Source: CAINVV01 sp963663675 (GTDB lineage: Bacteria; Bacteroidota; Bacteroidia; Bacteroidales; Prolixibacteraceae). From it: DNA of 64,000 bases. This document shows, in pieces, positions 31,138-39,899 of the stretch; within the stretch, counting starts at the first letter, position 1, and each line of letters starts with the position of its first letter. Location: positions 3,472,001 to 3,536,000 of the forward strand of contig OY760498.1 in the NCBI GenBank assembly GCA_963663675.1, given 5' to 3'. Made by a program: the position numbers and the translations under genes. The notes beneath the pieces were generated by a model, which was given only the letters and a program-made list of their open reading frames with translations, ran no database searches and was not told the DNA's origin.

Positions 31138-33723
31138 ATGAATTTCAACAATTTCACCATCAAAGCCCAGGAGGCGGTTCAGAAAGCTTTCGAAATTACT
31201 TCAGGAAACAACCAGCAGATGATAGAGCCGGCACACCTGATGAAAGGTTTGTTGTCGGAGGCTGAAAATGTGACTTCATTTCTGCTGCAGAAAACAGGTG
31301 TCAACATCAGTTATTTTTCCAAAGAGCTGGACCGGATTATTTCCGGATACCCCAAAGTCACAGGAGGTGAGCCATTTCTTTCTTCTACCGCCAATTCAGT
31401 AGTTCAAAAAGCCATTTCCCTCGCACAAAAGATGGGGGATAAATTTGTTTCTGTCGAGCATTTACTGATGGCACTGCTGGAGACAGGCGAGGCAGTCGGA
31501 AAACTCATGAAAGAACAGGGGGTGGACAAAAAGGGACTTGAAGCAGCCGTCAGGGAATTGAGAAAGGGTTCAAAAGTGGAAAGCCAGACGGCTGAAGATA
31601 CTTTTAATTCTCTTAGTCGATTCGCTGTTAATCTCAACGATGCTGCACGCTCCGGTAAGTTGGATCCGGTGATAGGCCGGGATGAAGAAATCAGGAGAGT
31701 TTTGCAAATTCTATCGAGAAGGACAAAGAACAATCCAATCCTGGTTGGCGAACCCGGTACCGGCAAAACTGCTATTGCCGAAGGACTTGCACAAAGGATT
31801 GTTCGTGGGGATGTACCTGAAAATCTTCAAAGCAAGCAGATTTTCTCATTGGACATGGGGGCGCTGATAGCTGGAGCGAAATACAAAGGCGAATTTGAGG
31901 AGAGACTTAAATCTGTCATTCAGGAAGTTGTGCAGGCAGAAGGTGAGGTGATACTTTTTATTGACGAGATCCACACACTTGTAGGTGCCGGCAAGAGCGA
32001 GGGTGCCATGGACGCGGCAAATATCCTGAAACCGGCACTTGCCAGAGGAGATCTGCGGGCTGTCGGGGCGACAACACTTGGTGAATACCAGAAATACTTC
32101 GAGAAGGACAAGGCCCTCGAAAGGCGGTTTCAGTTGGTAATGGTGAATGAGCCTGATACACAGTCCGCTATATCAATTCTTCGCGGACTCAAAGAAAGAT
32201 ATGAAAATCACCACAAGGTGAGGATCAAGGATGATGCAATCATTGCCGCTGTTGAACTGTCTCAACGATACATCACAGACAGGTTCCTTCCAGACAAAGC
32301 CATCGACCTCATGGATGAAGCAGCTGCCAAACTCAGGATGGAAATGAATTCTCTTCCCGAAGAACTGGATGAGATAGAAAGAAGGCTTACTCAACTTGAG
32401 ATAGAAAAGGCGGCAATACAACGCGAAAATGACAGGACAAAACTTTCCCGGCTGGAAGAGGAAATTGCAAATCTCAAGGAGGATCAGAATAAATTTAAGG
32501 CAACCTGGAAAGCCGAGAAAGATCTGATTGAAGGCATTCAATCTGGGAAACAGGATATAGAAACGATGAAAATCCAGGCTTCTCAGGCTGAACGTCAGGG
32601 TGATTACGGCCTTGTCGCTGAAATCAGATATGGTAAGATAAAGGAAGCTGAGTCGGCAATTGCATTGCTCCAGGATCAGCTTAAGGAAAAACAAAAAAAA
32701 CAATCACTTATCAAAGAAGAGGTTGATGCAGAAGATATTGCATCAGTCGTAGCCAGGTGGACCGGTATTCCGGTTACCCGGATGTTGCAAAGTGAAAAGG
32801 AAAAACTCATTCACCTTGAAGAAGAACTGCACAAAAGGGTTGTAGGCCAGGAAGAAGCAATCAGTGCAGTTTCTGATGCTGTTCGACGGTCAAGAGCAGG
32901 ACTGCAGGATGAAAAGCGCCCGATAGGATCCTTTATCTTCCTCGGTTCAACAGGTGTAGGTAAGACCGAACTGGCGAAAGGACTGGCAGAATATCTCTTT
33001 GATGATGAAAACATGCTCACCCGCATTGACATGTCAGAATACCAGGAGAAATTCTCAGTCACCCGTCTGATAGGATCTCCCCCCGGGTACGTAGGTTATG
33101 ATGAAGGCGGACAGCTGACAGAATCTGTAAGAAGGAAACCCTATTCAGTGATCCTTTTTGATGAAATAGAAAAGGCTCATCCTGATGTTTTCAATGTTCT
33201 GTTACAAGTTCTGGACGATGGCCGGCTTACTGACAACAAAGGCCGCACTGTCAATTTTAAAAACACGATCATCATCATGACTTCCAATCTGGGATCGCAC
33301 CTGATCCGTGAGCGGACCGAACATATGAAGGACTCAGACAGATCAGCCACAATGGATCAGCTTCAAAAAGAGATGATGGAAATGCTGAAACAAACCATTC
33401 GACCTGAATTTCTTAACCGGATCGACGAGATAATACTCTTTACCCCGTTGAACAGGAAGGAAATCCGCCAGATAGTCAGGTTACAGTTCGAACTGGTTGT
33501 ATCCCGTCTTGAAAAAAGCGGTTACACGGCAAAAATGACTGAAGCAGCAACAGACTGGTTCGCAGAAGCCGGCTTTGACCCCCAATTCGGCGCAAGGCCG
33601 GTCAAAAGAATCATGCAGAAATTTCTCCTGAATGATCTTTCCAAAGAAATATTGGCAGGAAAAGTTAGTAAAGAAGGAGAAATCATAATTGATGCCGAGC
33701 ATGGGCACCTTGTTTTCAGGTAA
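31138..33723 (+). CDS. clpB: ATP-dependent disaggregase ClpB
   Basis: Hexameric AAA+ chaperone that solubilises protein aggregates together with DnaK. Domain order in 861 residues: N-domain (FTIKAQEAVQKAFEIT) to about 150; first AAA+ module with Walker A GEPGTGKT near residue 205 and Walker B FIDEIHTL; a coiled-coil middle domain at roughly 405-520, the mark of ClpB rather than ClpA or ClpC; second AAA+ module with GSTGVGKT near 602 and ILFDEIEKAH. No ClpP-binding IGF/L loop was seen. Start ATG 31138. A 26-base perfect palindrome terminator follows the stop. Heat-shock control is likely from family habit; no known operator was found upstream. Confidence 0.97.
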   Translation: MNFNNFTIKAQEAVQKAFEITSGNNQQMIEPAHLMKGLLSEAENVTSFLLQKTGVNISYFSKELDRIISGYPKVTGGEPFLSSTANSVVQKAISLAQKMGDKFVSVEHLLMALLETGEAVGKLMKEQGVDKKGLEAAVRELRKGSKVESQTAEDTFNSLSRFAVNLNDAARSGKLDPVIGRDEEIRRVLQILSRRTKNNPILVGEPGTGKTAIAEGLAQRIVRGDVPENLQSKQIFSLDMGALIAGAKYKGEFEERLKSVIQEVVQAEGEVILFIDEIHTLVGAGKSEGAMDAANILKPALARGDLRAVGATTLGEYQKYFEKDKALERRFQLVMVNEPDTQSAISILRGLKERYENHHKVRIKDDAIIAAVELSQRYITDRFLPDKAIDLMDEAAAKLRMEMNSLPEELDEIERRLTQLEIEKAAIQRENDRTKLSRLEEEIANLKEDQNKFKATWKAEKDLIEGIQSGKQDIETMKIQASQAERQGDYGLVAEIRYGKIKEAESAIALLQDQLKEKQKKQSLIKEEVDAEDIASVVARWTGIPVTRMLQSEKEKLIHLEEELHKRVVGQEEAISAVSDAVRRSRAGLQDEKRPIGSFIFLGSTGVGKTELAKGLAEYLFDDENMLTRIDMSEYQEKFSVTRLIGSPPGYVGYDEGGQLTESVRRKPYSVILFDEIEKAHPDVFNVLLQVLDDGRLTDNKGRTVNFKNTIIIMTSNLGSHLIRERTEHMKDSDRSATMDQLQKEMMEMLKQTIRPEFLNRIDEIILFTPLNRKEIRQIVRLQFELVVSRLEKSGYTAKMTEAATDWFAEAGFDPQFGARPVKRIMQKFLLNDLSKEILAGKVSKEGEIIIDAEHGHLVFR

Positions 33724-33755
33724 CTGATAATACAAATTTCTGTCTTTAAATACTA

Positions 33756-33808
33756 AAAATAGCTGCCGGTAATCAGCCATTAAATGGCTGATTACCGGCA
33801 GCTATTTT
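33756..33808. terminator. Terminator after clpB
   Basis: A 26-base perfect inverted repeat (AAAATAGCTGCCGGTAATCA and its complement) with essentially no loop, flanked by A and T runs on the two sides, 32 bases after clpB. It works best for the plus strand, where it is followed by TTTTTATA. Confidence 0.85.
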
Positions 33809-33899
33809 TATACACTTACCTCCCTTGGATGGAAAAATTAATGAGCAGTCGGGTCTAAACCTGAAAAAAGCCTTAATTTCGTCCATTAATTACAATGAG

Positions 33900-34661
33900 A
33901 TGGTCGAAATTTGTGCTTTGGCTTCAGGAAGCAATGGTAATTGCTATTACATAGGAAATAACGAGGAGGCGGTTTTAATTGATGCCGGACTATCTTTCAA
34001 ACAAATTCTCAGGAGAATTGAGGCGAAGGAACTGGATCCGAAAAAAATCAGGGCACTTTTTATTTCGCACGAACACGGTGACCATGTGAGGGGAGCCAGG
34101 GTTACGGGTAAAAAGCTCGACATACCTGTCTATATGACCAAAGGCACTTTCAATTCCTCTTTCCGCAGCTGGAAACCAATTTCATACATTGAAATTGAAA
34201 ACAATATTCCACTTGAAATTGGTACGTTCAGAATTTATCCAATCCTCAAAAGCCATGATGCTTCCGAACCTACCTCCTTCAGAATTGAACACGACGGTTA
34301 TAGTATCGGTGTATTTACAGATATCGGATCCCCATGTTATAATGTAAAAAATCATCTGAAGCAGTGCCATGCCCTATTCCTGGAAACAAACTACGATGAG
34401 AAACTTTTGAAGGAAGGTCCATATCCCTATCATTTAAAAGTCAGAATAGAATCTGAATTCGGCCACCTATCCAATGTTCAGGCATTTGAGCTTCTTAGTG
34501 AGCATGCGCATCCCCAACTTCAATGTGTCTTTCTGAGCCACCTGTCCGCAGAAAATAATCGTCCGGAACTTGCCGCCAATGAATTTAAACCCCTGGAAAG
34601 CCGGTTCCTGGTTAAACTGACTGACCGTTATGCTGCCGGGGAACTATACAGGTTAAAGTAG
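33900..34661 (+). CDS. Metallo-beta-lactamase fold hydrolase (YycJ/WalJ-like)
   Basis: A 253-residue cytoplasmic member of the metallo-beta-lactamase superfamily. The metal-binding motif HEHGDH is at residues 57-62, preceded by VEICALASGSNGNCYYIG, which is typical of the YycJ/WalJ group of putative exonucleases or phosphodiesterases. The later DIGSP and LFLETNYDE supply further ligand-like residues, and the C-terminal FLSHLSAENNRPELA contains the last conserved histidine. The frame opens upstream at 33825, but the ATG at 33900 gives the conserved start. No YycF/G (WalRK) genes are adjacent. Substrate not known. Confidence 0.88.
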   Translation: MVEICALASGSNGNCYYIGNNEEAVLIDAGLSFKQILRRIEAKELDPKKIRALFISHEHGDHVRGARVTGKKLDIPVYMTKGTFNSSFRSWKPISYIEIENNIPLEIGTFRIYPILKSHDASEPTSFRIEHDGYSIGVFTDIGSPCYNVKNHLKQCHALFLETNYDEKLLKEGPYPYHLKVRIESEFGHLSNVQAFELLSEHAHPQLQCVFLSHLSAENNRPELAANEFKPLESRFLVKLTDRYAAGELYRLK

Positions 34662-34863
34662 TTGATCTGCTTACTTTATCATGTAACCTAAGTGCTTATC
34701 TACCTAAGATCATTTCTTTTACCTCAAAAAGCAAGCTCCTGAATGTGAGCATCTTATTTCATATTTTGCATTTCACAAATCCTGCGTGTTTTATGGGCTT
34801 ATGTTCTTCATCACCCCAAAAAAAAATATTACCTTTTCGGACTGATCAACATATCAATTCACA

Positions 34864-36978
34864 ATGAAAAAAATCATGTATTTGCTAGTCGCCATTCCTG
34901 TGATCCTCTGTTCTTTTCAGGTAAAAGAAAATAAAACACCTGCAGCGGAAAATCCTCTTTTAAAACCATTTAGTACCCCTTTCCAGGTCCCTCCTTTCGG
35001 GGAAATTAAACTGGAACATTACCTTCCGGCAATTGAGGAAGGAATCAGGGCAAATCTTGCGGAAATTGATGCCATTGTCAATAATCCTGCAGCTCCCGAT
35101 TTCATTAACACAATTCTTGCTTTCGATACTGCCGGAGATCAGCTGTCAGTTGCATCACGCATATTTTCAAACCTGAACGGAGCTAATACTAACCCGGAGA
35201 TGCAGAAACTTGCCCGCGTAATAACGCCCAAACTGACCAGGCACCGGGACAATATATCTCTGAATCCAGCCCTTTTCAAGAGGATTAAGACGGTATACGA
35301 AAAAAGGAATTCCATGGGACTGGATGCGCAGCAAATCAGGGTCGTTGAGAAATACTACAAGGACTTTGAACGCAATGGGGCCAATTTATCCCCTGAAGAT
35401 CAGAAAAAACTGCGTCTGCTGAACGAAGAAATATCCAGGAATGTTCTTCAGTTTGGTGAAAACCTTCTGGCCGAGACAAACAAGAATTTCAAACTTGTGG
35501 TAGACAAGAAGGAGAATCTTTCAGGTCTTCCTGCAGACGTGATTGAAGCTGCTGCAACGGAAGCAAAGAAAGATAGTCTTCCCGGCAAGTGGGTATTCAC
35601 ACTGGCAAAACCAAGCATGTTGCCGTTTCTACAATATGCAGACAAGCGCGAACTTCGCGAAAAGCTGTACCGTGGTTATTTTATGCGTTGTGATTACGAC
35701 AACAAATTTGACAACAAAGAGTTGATAAAAAAGATGGTTCAGCTCAGGGATGAGAAGGCAAAATTACTTGGGTTTAAAAATTTCGCATCCTATGTGATTG
35801 CTGAAAACATGGCTAAAACACCTGAAGTTGTTTACCAATTTCTGGATAAACTCTGGGTGCCTGCACTTGCAAAAGCAAAAAAAGAAAGGGATGACATGCA
35901 AGCCCTTATTGACAAAGAGGGTGGAAAATTCAAACTTCAGTCGTGGGATTGGTGGTATTATTCGGAAAAAATCAGAAAAGCCAGGTACAACCTAGATGAA
36001 GCCGAGGTAAAACCATATTTTTCACTGGAGAATGTCCAGAATGGCATGTTTTATGTCGCTAATAAACTCTACGGCATCACTTTTGAGAAAAGGACAGATC
36101 TCCCGGTTTATCACCCTGAGGTAGTTGCCTACGAAGTTAAGGACAAGGATAAATCACACCTTGCTGTGCTTTATATGGATTTTCACCCGAGGGACGGGAA
36201 AAGAGTCGGGGCCTGGTGCACAGGATACGGAAGCCGGCAGTACAGAAACGGCAGGAAGATTGATCCTGTCATCTCCATGGTGATGAATTTTACCCGGCCG
36301 ACCGGGAATGCCCCGGCATTGCTAACCTTTGAAGAGACTGAAACCGCATTTCACGAATTTGGCCATGCTTTGCACAGTGTTTTTGCAGATGGTCTTTACG
36401 ACCGTACTTCCCGTGATGTGCCACGAGACTTCGTAGAACTACCATCCCAGATAAATGAAAACTGGGCATCTGAGCCACAGGTTTTAAAAGCCTACGCAAA
36501 ACATTACAAGACAGGTAAAGTCATTCCGGATGCACTTATCAATAAATTGGAGAAAAACAGCAAGTTTAACCAGGGATTTACTGTTGTGGAACTTCTTGCT
36601 GCCTCCATTCTTGACATGGATTACAATACTGTAACAAATCCGGTGATTGATGATGTCAGAGCTTTTGAGAAGAAATCAATGGATAAAATCGGGTTAATCG
36701 ATGAAATTCTGCCAAGATACAGAAGTACCTATTTTCAGCATTCTTTCGGCGGCGGGTATACCGCCGGATATTATGTTTACATCTGGGCCCAGGTGCTGGA
36801 TGCAGATGCTTTTGATGCATTTAAAGCCTCCGGAGATATATTCAACCCTGAACTTGCTGCCAGATTCCGCGAATTGCTTACCAAATGCGGAAGCGATGAA
36901 GGAATGACTATATATCAGAAATTCAGAGGCAAAGATCCAGACATCACACCTTTGTTAAAAAGGTTGGGACTACAATAA
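34864..36978 (+). CDS. Exported M3-family peptidyl-dipeptidase (Dcp-like)
   Basis: Zinc metallopeptidase of 704 residues. The HEFGH motif lies near residue 496, with FHEFGHALHSVF and, 25 to 30 residues on, the third ligand region ELPSQINENWA. The N-terminus MKKIMYLLVAIPVILCSFQ is a signal peptide; the site around Cys17 is not a proper lipobox, so secretion to the periplasm by signal peptidase I is likelier than lipoprotein modification. In this family Dcp removes dipeptides from C-termini of small peptides. The rest is the all-helical M3 fold. Monocistronic. Confidence 0.93.
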   Translation: MKKIMYLLVAIPVILCSFQVKENKTPAAENPLLKPFSTPFQVPPFGEIKLEHYLPAIEEGIRANLAEIDAIVNNPAAPDFINTILAFDTAGDQLSVASRIFSNLNGANTNPEMQKLARVITPKLTRHRDNISLNPALFKRIKTVYEKRNSMGLDAQQIRVVEKYYKDFERNGANLSPEDQKKLRLLNEEISRNVLQFGENLLAETNKNFKLVVDKKENLSGLPADVIEAAATEAKKDSLPGKWVFTLAKPSMLPFLQYADKRELREKLYRGYFMRCDYDNKFDNKELIKKMVQLRDEKAKLLGFKNFASYVIAENMAKTPEVVYQFLDKLWVPALAKAKKERDDMQALIDKEGGKFKLQSWDWWYYSEKIRKARYNLDEAEVKPYFSLENVQNGMFYVANKLYGITFEKRTDLPVYHPEVVAYEVKDKDKSHLAVLYMDFHPRDGKRVGAWCTGYGSRQYRNGRKIDPVISMVMNFTRPTGNAPALLTFEETETAFHEFGHALHSVFADGLYDRTSRDVPRDFVELPSQINENWASEPQVLKAYAKHYKTGKVIPDALINKLEKNSKFNQGFTVVELLAASILDMDYNTVTNPVIDDVRAFEKKSMDKIGLIDEILPRYRSTYFQHSFGGGYTAGYYVYIWAQVLDADAFDAFKASGDIFNPELAARFRELLTKCGSDEGMTIYQKFRGKDPDITPLLKRLGLQ

Positions 36979-36989
36979 CACAAAAACTA

Positions 36990-36997
36990 TATCTTTG
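36990..36997 (+). promoter_or_regulatory. -7 element upstream of the bifunctional nuclease gene
   Basis: TATCTTTG, exact TAnnTTTG match, 137 bases before the nuclease ATG, directly after the M3 peptidase stop codon. It implies a leader of about 130 bases for the nuclease-thyA-folA unit. Confidence 0.5.
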
Positions 36998-37134
36998 CAT
37001 TTGAAATACCCATTAGTCAATTATCACTATAACCGAAAATAATTAATTGGGTATTCACTGTGGTAAATTAAAGACAAGTTATAGACACATTAAAGGCAAA
37101 ATTTCTTCACAACTTCAAACCTGCCGGGCGTAGC

Positions 37135-37740
37135 ATGAAAAAAATCAGATTGAAAATTCTCGGGCTCTCTTACAGTCAGGATCAGTCAGGTGCTTATGCG
37201 CTGGTTCTAGCTGAGACTGATGGAAACCGTCGAATTCCAATCATTATAGGTGCGGTAGAGGCACAGGCTATTGCCATCAATCTTGAGGGACTTAAACCTC
37301 CCCGACCCCTGACACACGATCTATTTACCACGGTACTTTCTACATTCAATATCCAAATTACGGAAGTATTTATTCATTCCTTCGAGGAGGGAATATTTTA
37401 TGCTGAGATGATGATGACCAGTGACAAGGGCAACTTCAACATTGACTCCAGAACATCTGATGCCATTGCCCTTGCGCTCCGCTGTAATTGCCCGATCTAC
37501 ACTACTGAAGAGGTGATGACACAAACCGGAATCATCATCGATTTTGAAGATACTGAAGAAGATAAAGAACTGGAAGAAGAATACGACGACCATTCTATTT
37601 ACGATGAATTCACCCTTGAAGAACTGAATGAAATGCTTGACAAAGCTATTAGCGACGAGGAATATGAAAAAGCCTCGGTCATAAGGGATGAAATCAGTAA
37701 AAGGAGCGATCCGGAAAATAAATCTACTGAGAATAAATAA
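37135..37740 (+). CDS. Bifunctional nuclease family protein (DUF151) with UvrB/C-like motif
   Basis: A 201-residue protein. The first 130 residues form the BFN (DUF151) domain: RLKILGLSYSQDQSGAYALVL, RRIPIIIGAVEAQAIAI and DSRTSDAIALALRCNCPIY, family hallmarks. The C-terminus is an acidic linker (DTEEDKELEEEYDD) plus a UvrB/UvrC-type helical motif (LEELNEMLDKAISDEEYEKASVIRDEI). The plant BFN1 is not a homologue; activity of bacterial members is uncertain. Start ATG 37135. Four bases separate its stop from the thyA ATG, so it heads a unit with thyA and folA. Confidence 0.9.
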   Translation: MKKIRLKILGLSYSQDQSGAYALVLAETDGNRRIPIIIGAVEAQAIAINLEGLKPPRPLTHDLFTTVLSTFNIQITEVFIHSFEEGIFYAEMMMTSDKGNFNIDSRTSDAIALALRCNCPIYTTEEVMTQTGIIIDFEDTEEDKELEEEYDDHSIYDEFTLEELNEMLDKAISDEEYEKASVIRDEISKRSDPENKSTENK

Positions 37741-37744
37741 TCAA

Positions 37745-38539
37745 ATGCGACAATATCTTGACTTGTTGAATCACCTGCTTGAAACGGGAAGTGAAAGATC
37801 AGACCGGACAGGAACAGGAACGATCAGCCGGTTTGGCTACCAGATGCGCTTCAATCTTGCAGAAGGGTTTCCTGTTGTTACAACAAAAAAGCTTCATCTG
37901 AAATCAATTATCTATGAACTTTTATGGTTTCTTAAGGGGGACACCAACGTTAAATATCTTCAGGATAATGGGGTGAAGATCTGGAACGAATGGGCTGGAG
38001 AAGACGGAGAACTTGGACCTGTTTATGGTCACCAATGGCGCTCATGGTCGGCCCCGGACGGAAGGGAGATCGATCAGATTTCACAATTAATCAACCAGAT
38101 AGAAAATAATCCATCCTCCCGCAGGTTAATTGTCAGTGCCTGGAATGTCGGGGATATTGACAAAATGAAACTCCCCCCTTGTCATCTGCTGTTCCAATTT
38201 TATGTTAATGATGGCAAACTTTCATGTCAGCTGTACCAGCGAAGCGCTGATGTCTTCCTGGGAGTGCCATTTAATATCGCCTCCTACGCACTGCTTACAA
38301 TGATGATAGCTCAGGTCACCGGACTTCAGCCTGGCGATTTTGTGCATACATTTGGTGATGCTCACATATACAATAACCATTTGGAACAGGTCAGGACGCA
38401 ACTCTCCCGTGAGCCATTCCCACTTCCGCAAATGAAGATAAACCCGGAAGTAAAAAGCATATTCGATTTTGAATATTCCGATTTTGAACTTGTTAACTAC
38501 CAAGCTCATCCTCACATCAAAGGAGATGTTTCAGTGTAA
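37745..38539 (+). CDS. thyA: Thymidylate synthase
   Basis: Methylates dUMP to dTMP using 5,10-methylene-tetrahydrofolate, which leaves dihydrofolate. The protein is 264 residues, the same as E. coli ThyA, and the catalytic cysteine codon in LPPCHLLFQF is residue 146, again the same number. Other signatures: DRTGTGTISRFGYQMRF, ELLWFLKGDTN, LGPVYGHQWRSW, and FGDAHIYNNH. The longest frame starts at 37688 inside the nuclease gene, but the ATG at 37745 is the family start. folA, which recycles the dihydrofolate made here, follows 50 bases later on the same strand. Confidence 0.98.
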   Translation: MRQYLDLLNHLLETGSERSDRTGTGTISRFGYQMRFNLAEGFPVVTTKKLHLKSIIYELLWFLKGDTNVKYLQDNGVKIWNEWAGEDGELGPVYGHQWRSWSAPDGREIDQISQLINQIENNPSSRRLIVSAWNVGDIDKMKLPPCHLLFQFYVNDGKLSCQLYQRSADVFLGVPFNIASYALLTMMIAQVTGLQPGDFVHTFGDAHIYNNHLEQVRTQLSREPFPLPQMKINPEVKSIFDFEYSDFELVNYQAHPHIKGDVSV

Positions 38540-38589
38540 GAAGTATCGGCAGAATAACAAAATAAGGGAATTACAAACTTAATATCAGA

Positions 38590-39084
38590 ATGATCCATTC
38601 CAATATATCAATCATTGTTGCCATTGCAGAAAATTTCGCCATCGGCATAAACAACCAGTTGCTTTTTCATCTGCCGGACGACCTAAAACGCTTCAAGAAA
38701 ATAACCTCCGGGAAAGCCCTGATTATGGGCAAACGAACCATGTACTCACTTCCTAAAGCCCCGCTTCCAAACAGAAGGAATATTGTTATAACGGATATTC
38801 CGGGTGAAACTTTTCCTGGATGTGAGTCTGCCTATTCAATCGACGAAGCAATTAAATTGGTTGAAAACGAACCTGAGGCATTTATCATTGGTGGAGGAAT
38901 GATCTACAGGCAGTTTTACCCGGTAGCCGGAAAACTTTATCTCACCCTGGTGCACAAGGAGTTGGAGGCTGACACATTTTTCCCCACCATCAATTATTCT
39001 GAGTGGGAAGAATCTGAGCGCGAGGATCTCTTCGATGAGAAGAATGGATTTTCTTTCTCTTACCTGGATCTGACAAGAAAATAA
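38590..39084 (+). CDS. folA: Dihydrofolate reductase
   Basis: Reduces dihydrofolate to tetrahydrofolate with NADPH. Residues 1-40 carry the family start and active site (SIIVAIAENFAIGINNQLLFHLPDDLKRFK) with the carboxylate in LPDD. ITSGKALIMGKRTMYSL and FIIGGGMIYRQFYPV are the NADPH-binding segments. Length 164. Sits directly downstream of thyA, its usual functional partner. Confidence 0.97.
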   Translation: MIHSNISIIVAIAENFAIGINNQLLFHLPDDLKRFKKITSGKALIMGKRTMYSLPKAPLPNRRNIVITDIPGETFPGCESAYSIDEAIKLVENEPEAFIIGGGMIYRQFYPVAGKLYLTLVHKELEADTFFPTINYSEWEESEREDLFDEKNGFSFSYLDLTRK

Positions 39085-39165
39085 GGTTCAGAAACCAGAA
39101 AGAGCAAAGTAGAATAATGCCTTGACCGATTAAGACTTGAAAATCAGAATAAATTACAGCAACAG

Positions 39166-39840
39166 TCAATCGTCCAGAACCAGCATCTTGCCAAGGTTGT
39201 CAAAGCGGTTGCTGTAATCCTGAATGGATGTCCGGATGACATGAAGCGCTTCTTCCCGGTCATATACCGCTTCAATCACGGTATTTCCCTCTTCTCCCGG
39301 GATATCCTTGTAGGTAAGGAAATAGTGGCGTAAACGGGTGATTATATGTTTCGGTACATCATCCAACGACTGAAAATGGCCATAAACAAAATCATTGTTG
39401 AGAACAGCAATAATTTTATCATCTGCCTCATCTCCATCGATCATCCTTAATCCGCCGATCGGTTTTGCAATCACCAGAATGTCTCCATGGTGGATGGACT
39501 TTTCAGTCAGTACCACGATATCAATCGGGTCACCATCTCCTTTGATCCCTTTCTTCCCGGTTCTTTTAGAGCAAAGATCGCCAACCAGTTTTCCGCAATA
39601 TGTCTGGGGAATAAACCCATATAAGGCAGGACAGACATTAGAAAATTGCTGAGGACGGTCGATCTTCAGGTAACCGGTATCCTTATCAACTTCATATTTT
39701 ACTGTATCGGTAGGGACAACTTCAATAAAGGCTGTCACCTTCTCAGGGGCGTGATCTCCGATATGAACACCATGCCAGGGGTGTGATTTGTAACGAAGAC
39801 CCATCAGGCGACCGATAGGGTCTGAGAATTTGTCTGCCAT
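39166..39840 (-). CDS. ppa: Inorganic pyrophosphatase, family I
   Basis: Hydrolyses pyrophosphate to drive biosynthesis; cytoplasmic. Seen: FIEVVPTDTVKYEVDKDTGYLKIDRP and the metal-site motif DGDPIDIVVLTE with its aspartates. The 224 residues are longer than E. coli Ppa (175), mostly by N- and C-terminal extensions, which is usual for Bacteroidota members. Start ATG 39840. It is convergent with folA, 81 bases away, and comM starts independently behind it. Confidence 0.95.
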   Translation of the reverse strand: MADKFSDPIGRLMGLRYKSHPWHGVHIGDHAPEKVTAFIEVVPTDTVKYEVDKDTGYLKIDRPQQFSNVCPALYGFIPQTYCGKLVGDLCSKRTGKKGIKGDGDPIDIVVLTEKSIHHGDILVIAKPIGGLRMIDGDEADDKIIAVLNNDFVYGHFQSLDDVPKHIITRLRHYFLTYKDIPGEEGNTVIEAVYDREEALHVIRTSIQDYSNRFDNLGKMLVLDD

Positions 39841-39899
39841 AACTCATTTTTTTCTTATTACAAGTATACCCCTAATTTAGCTCAATTGCAAATGGTCTT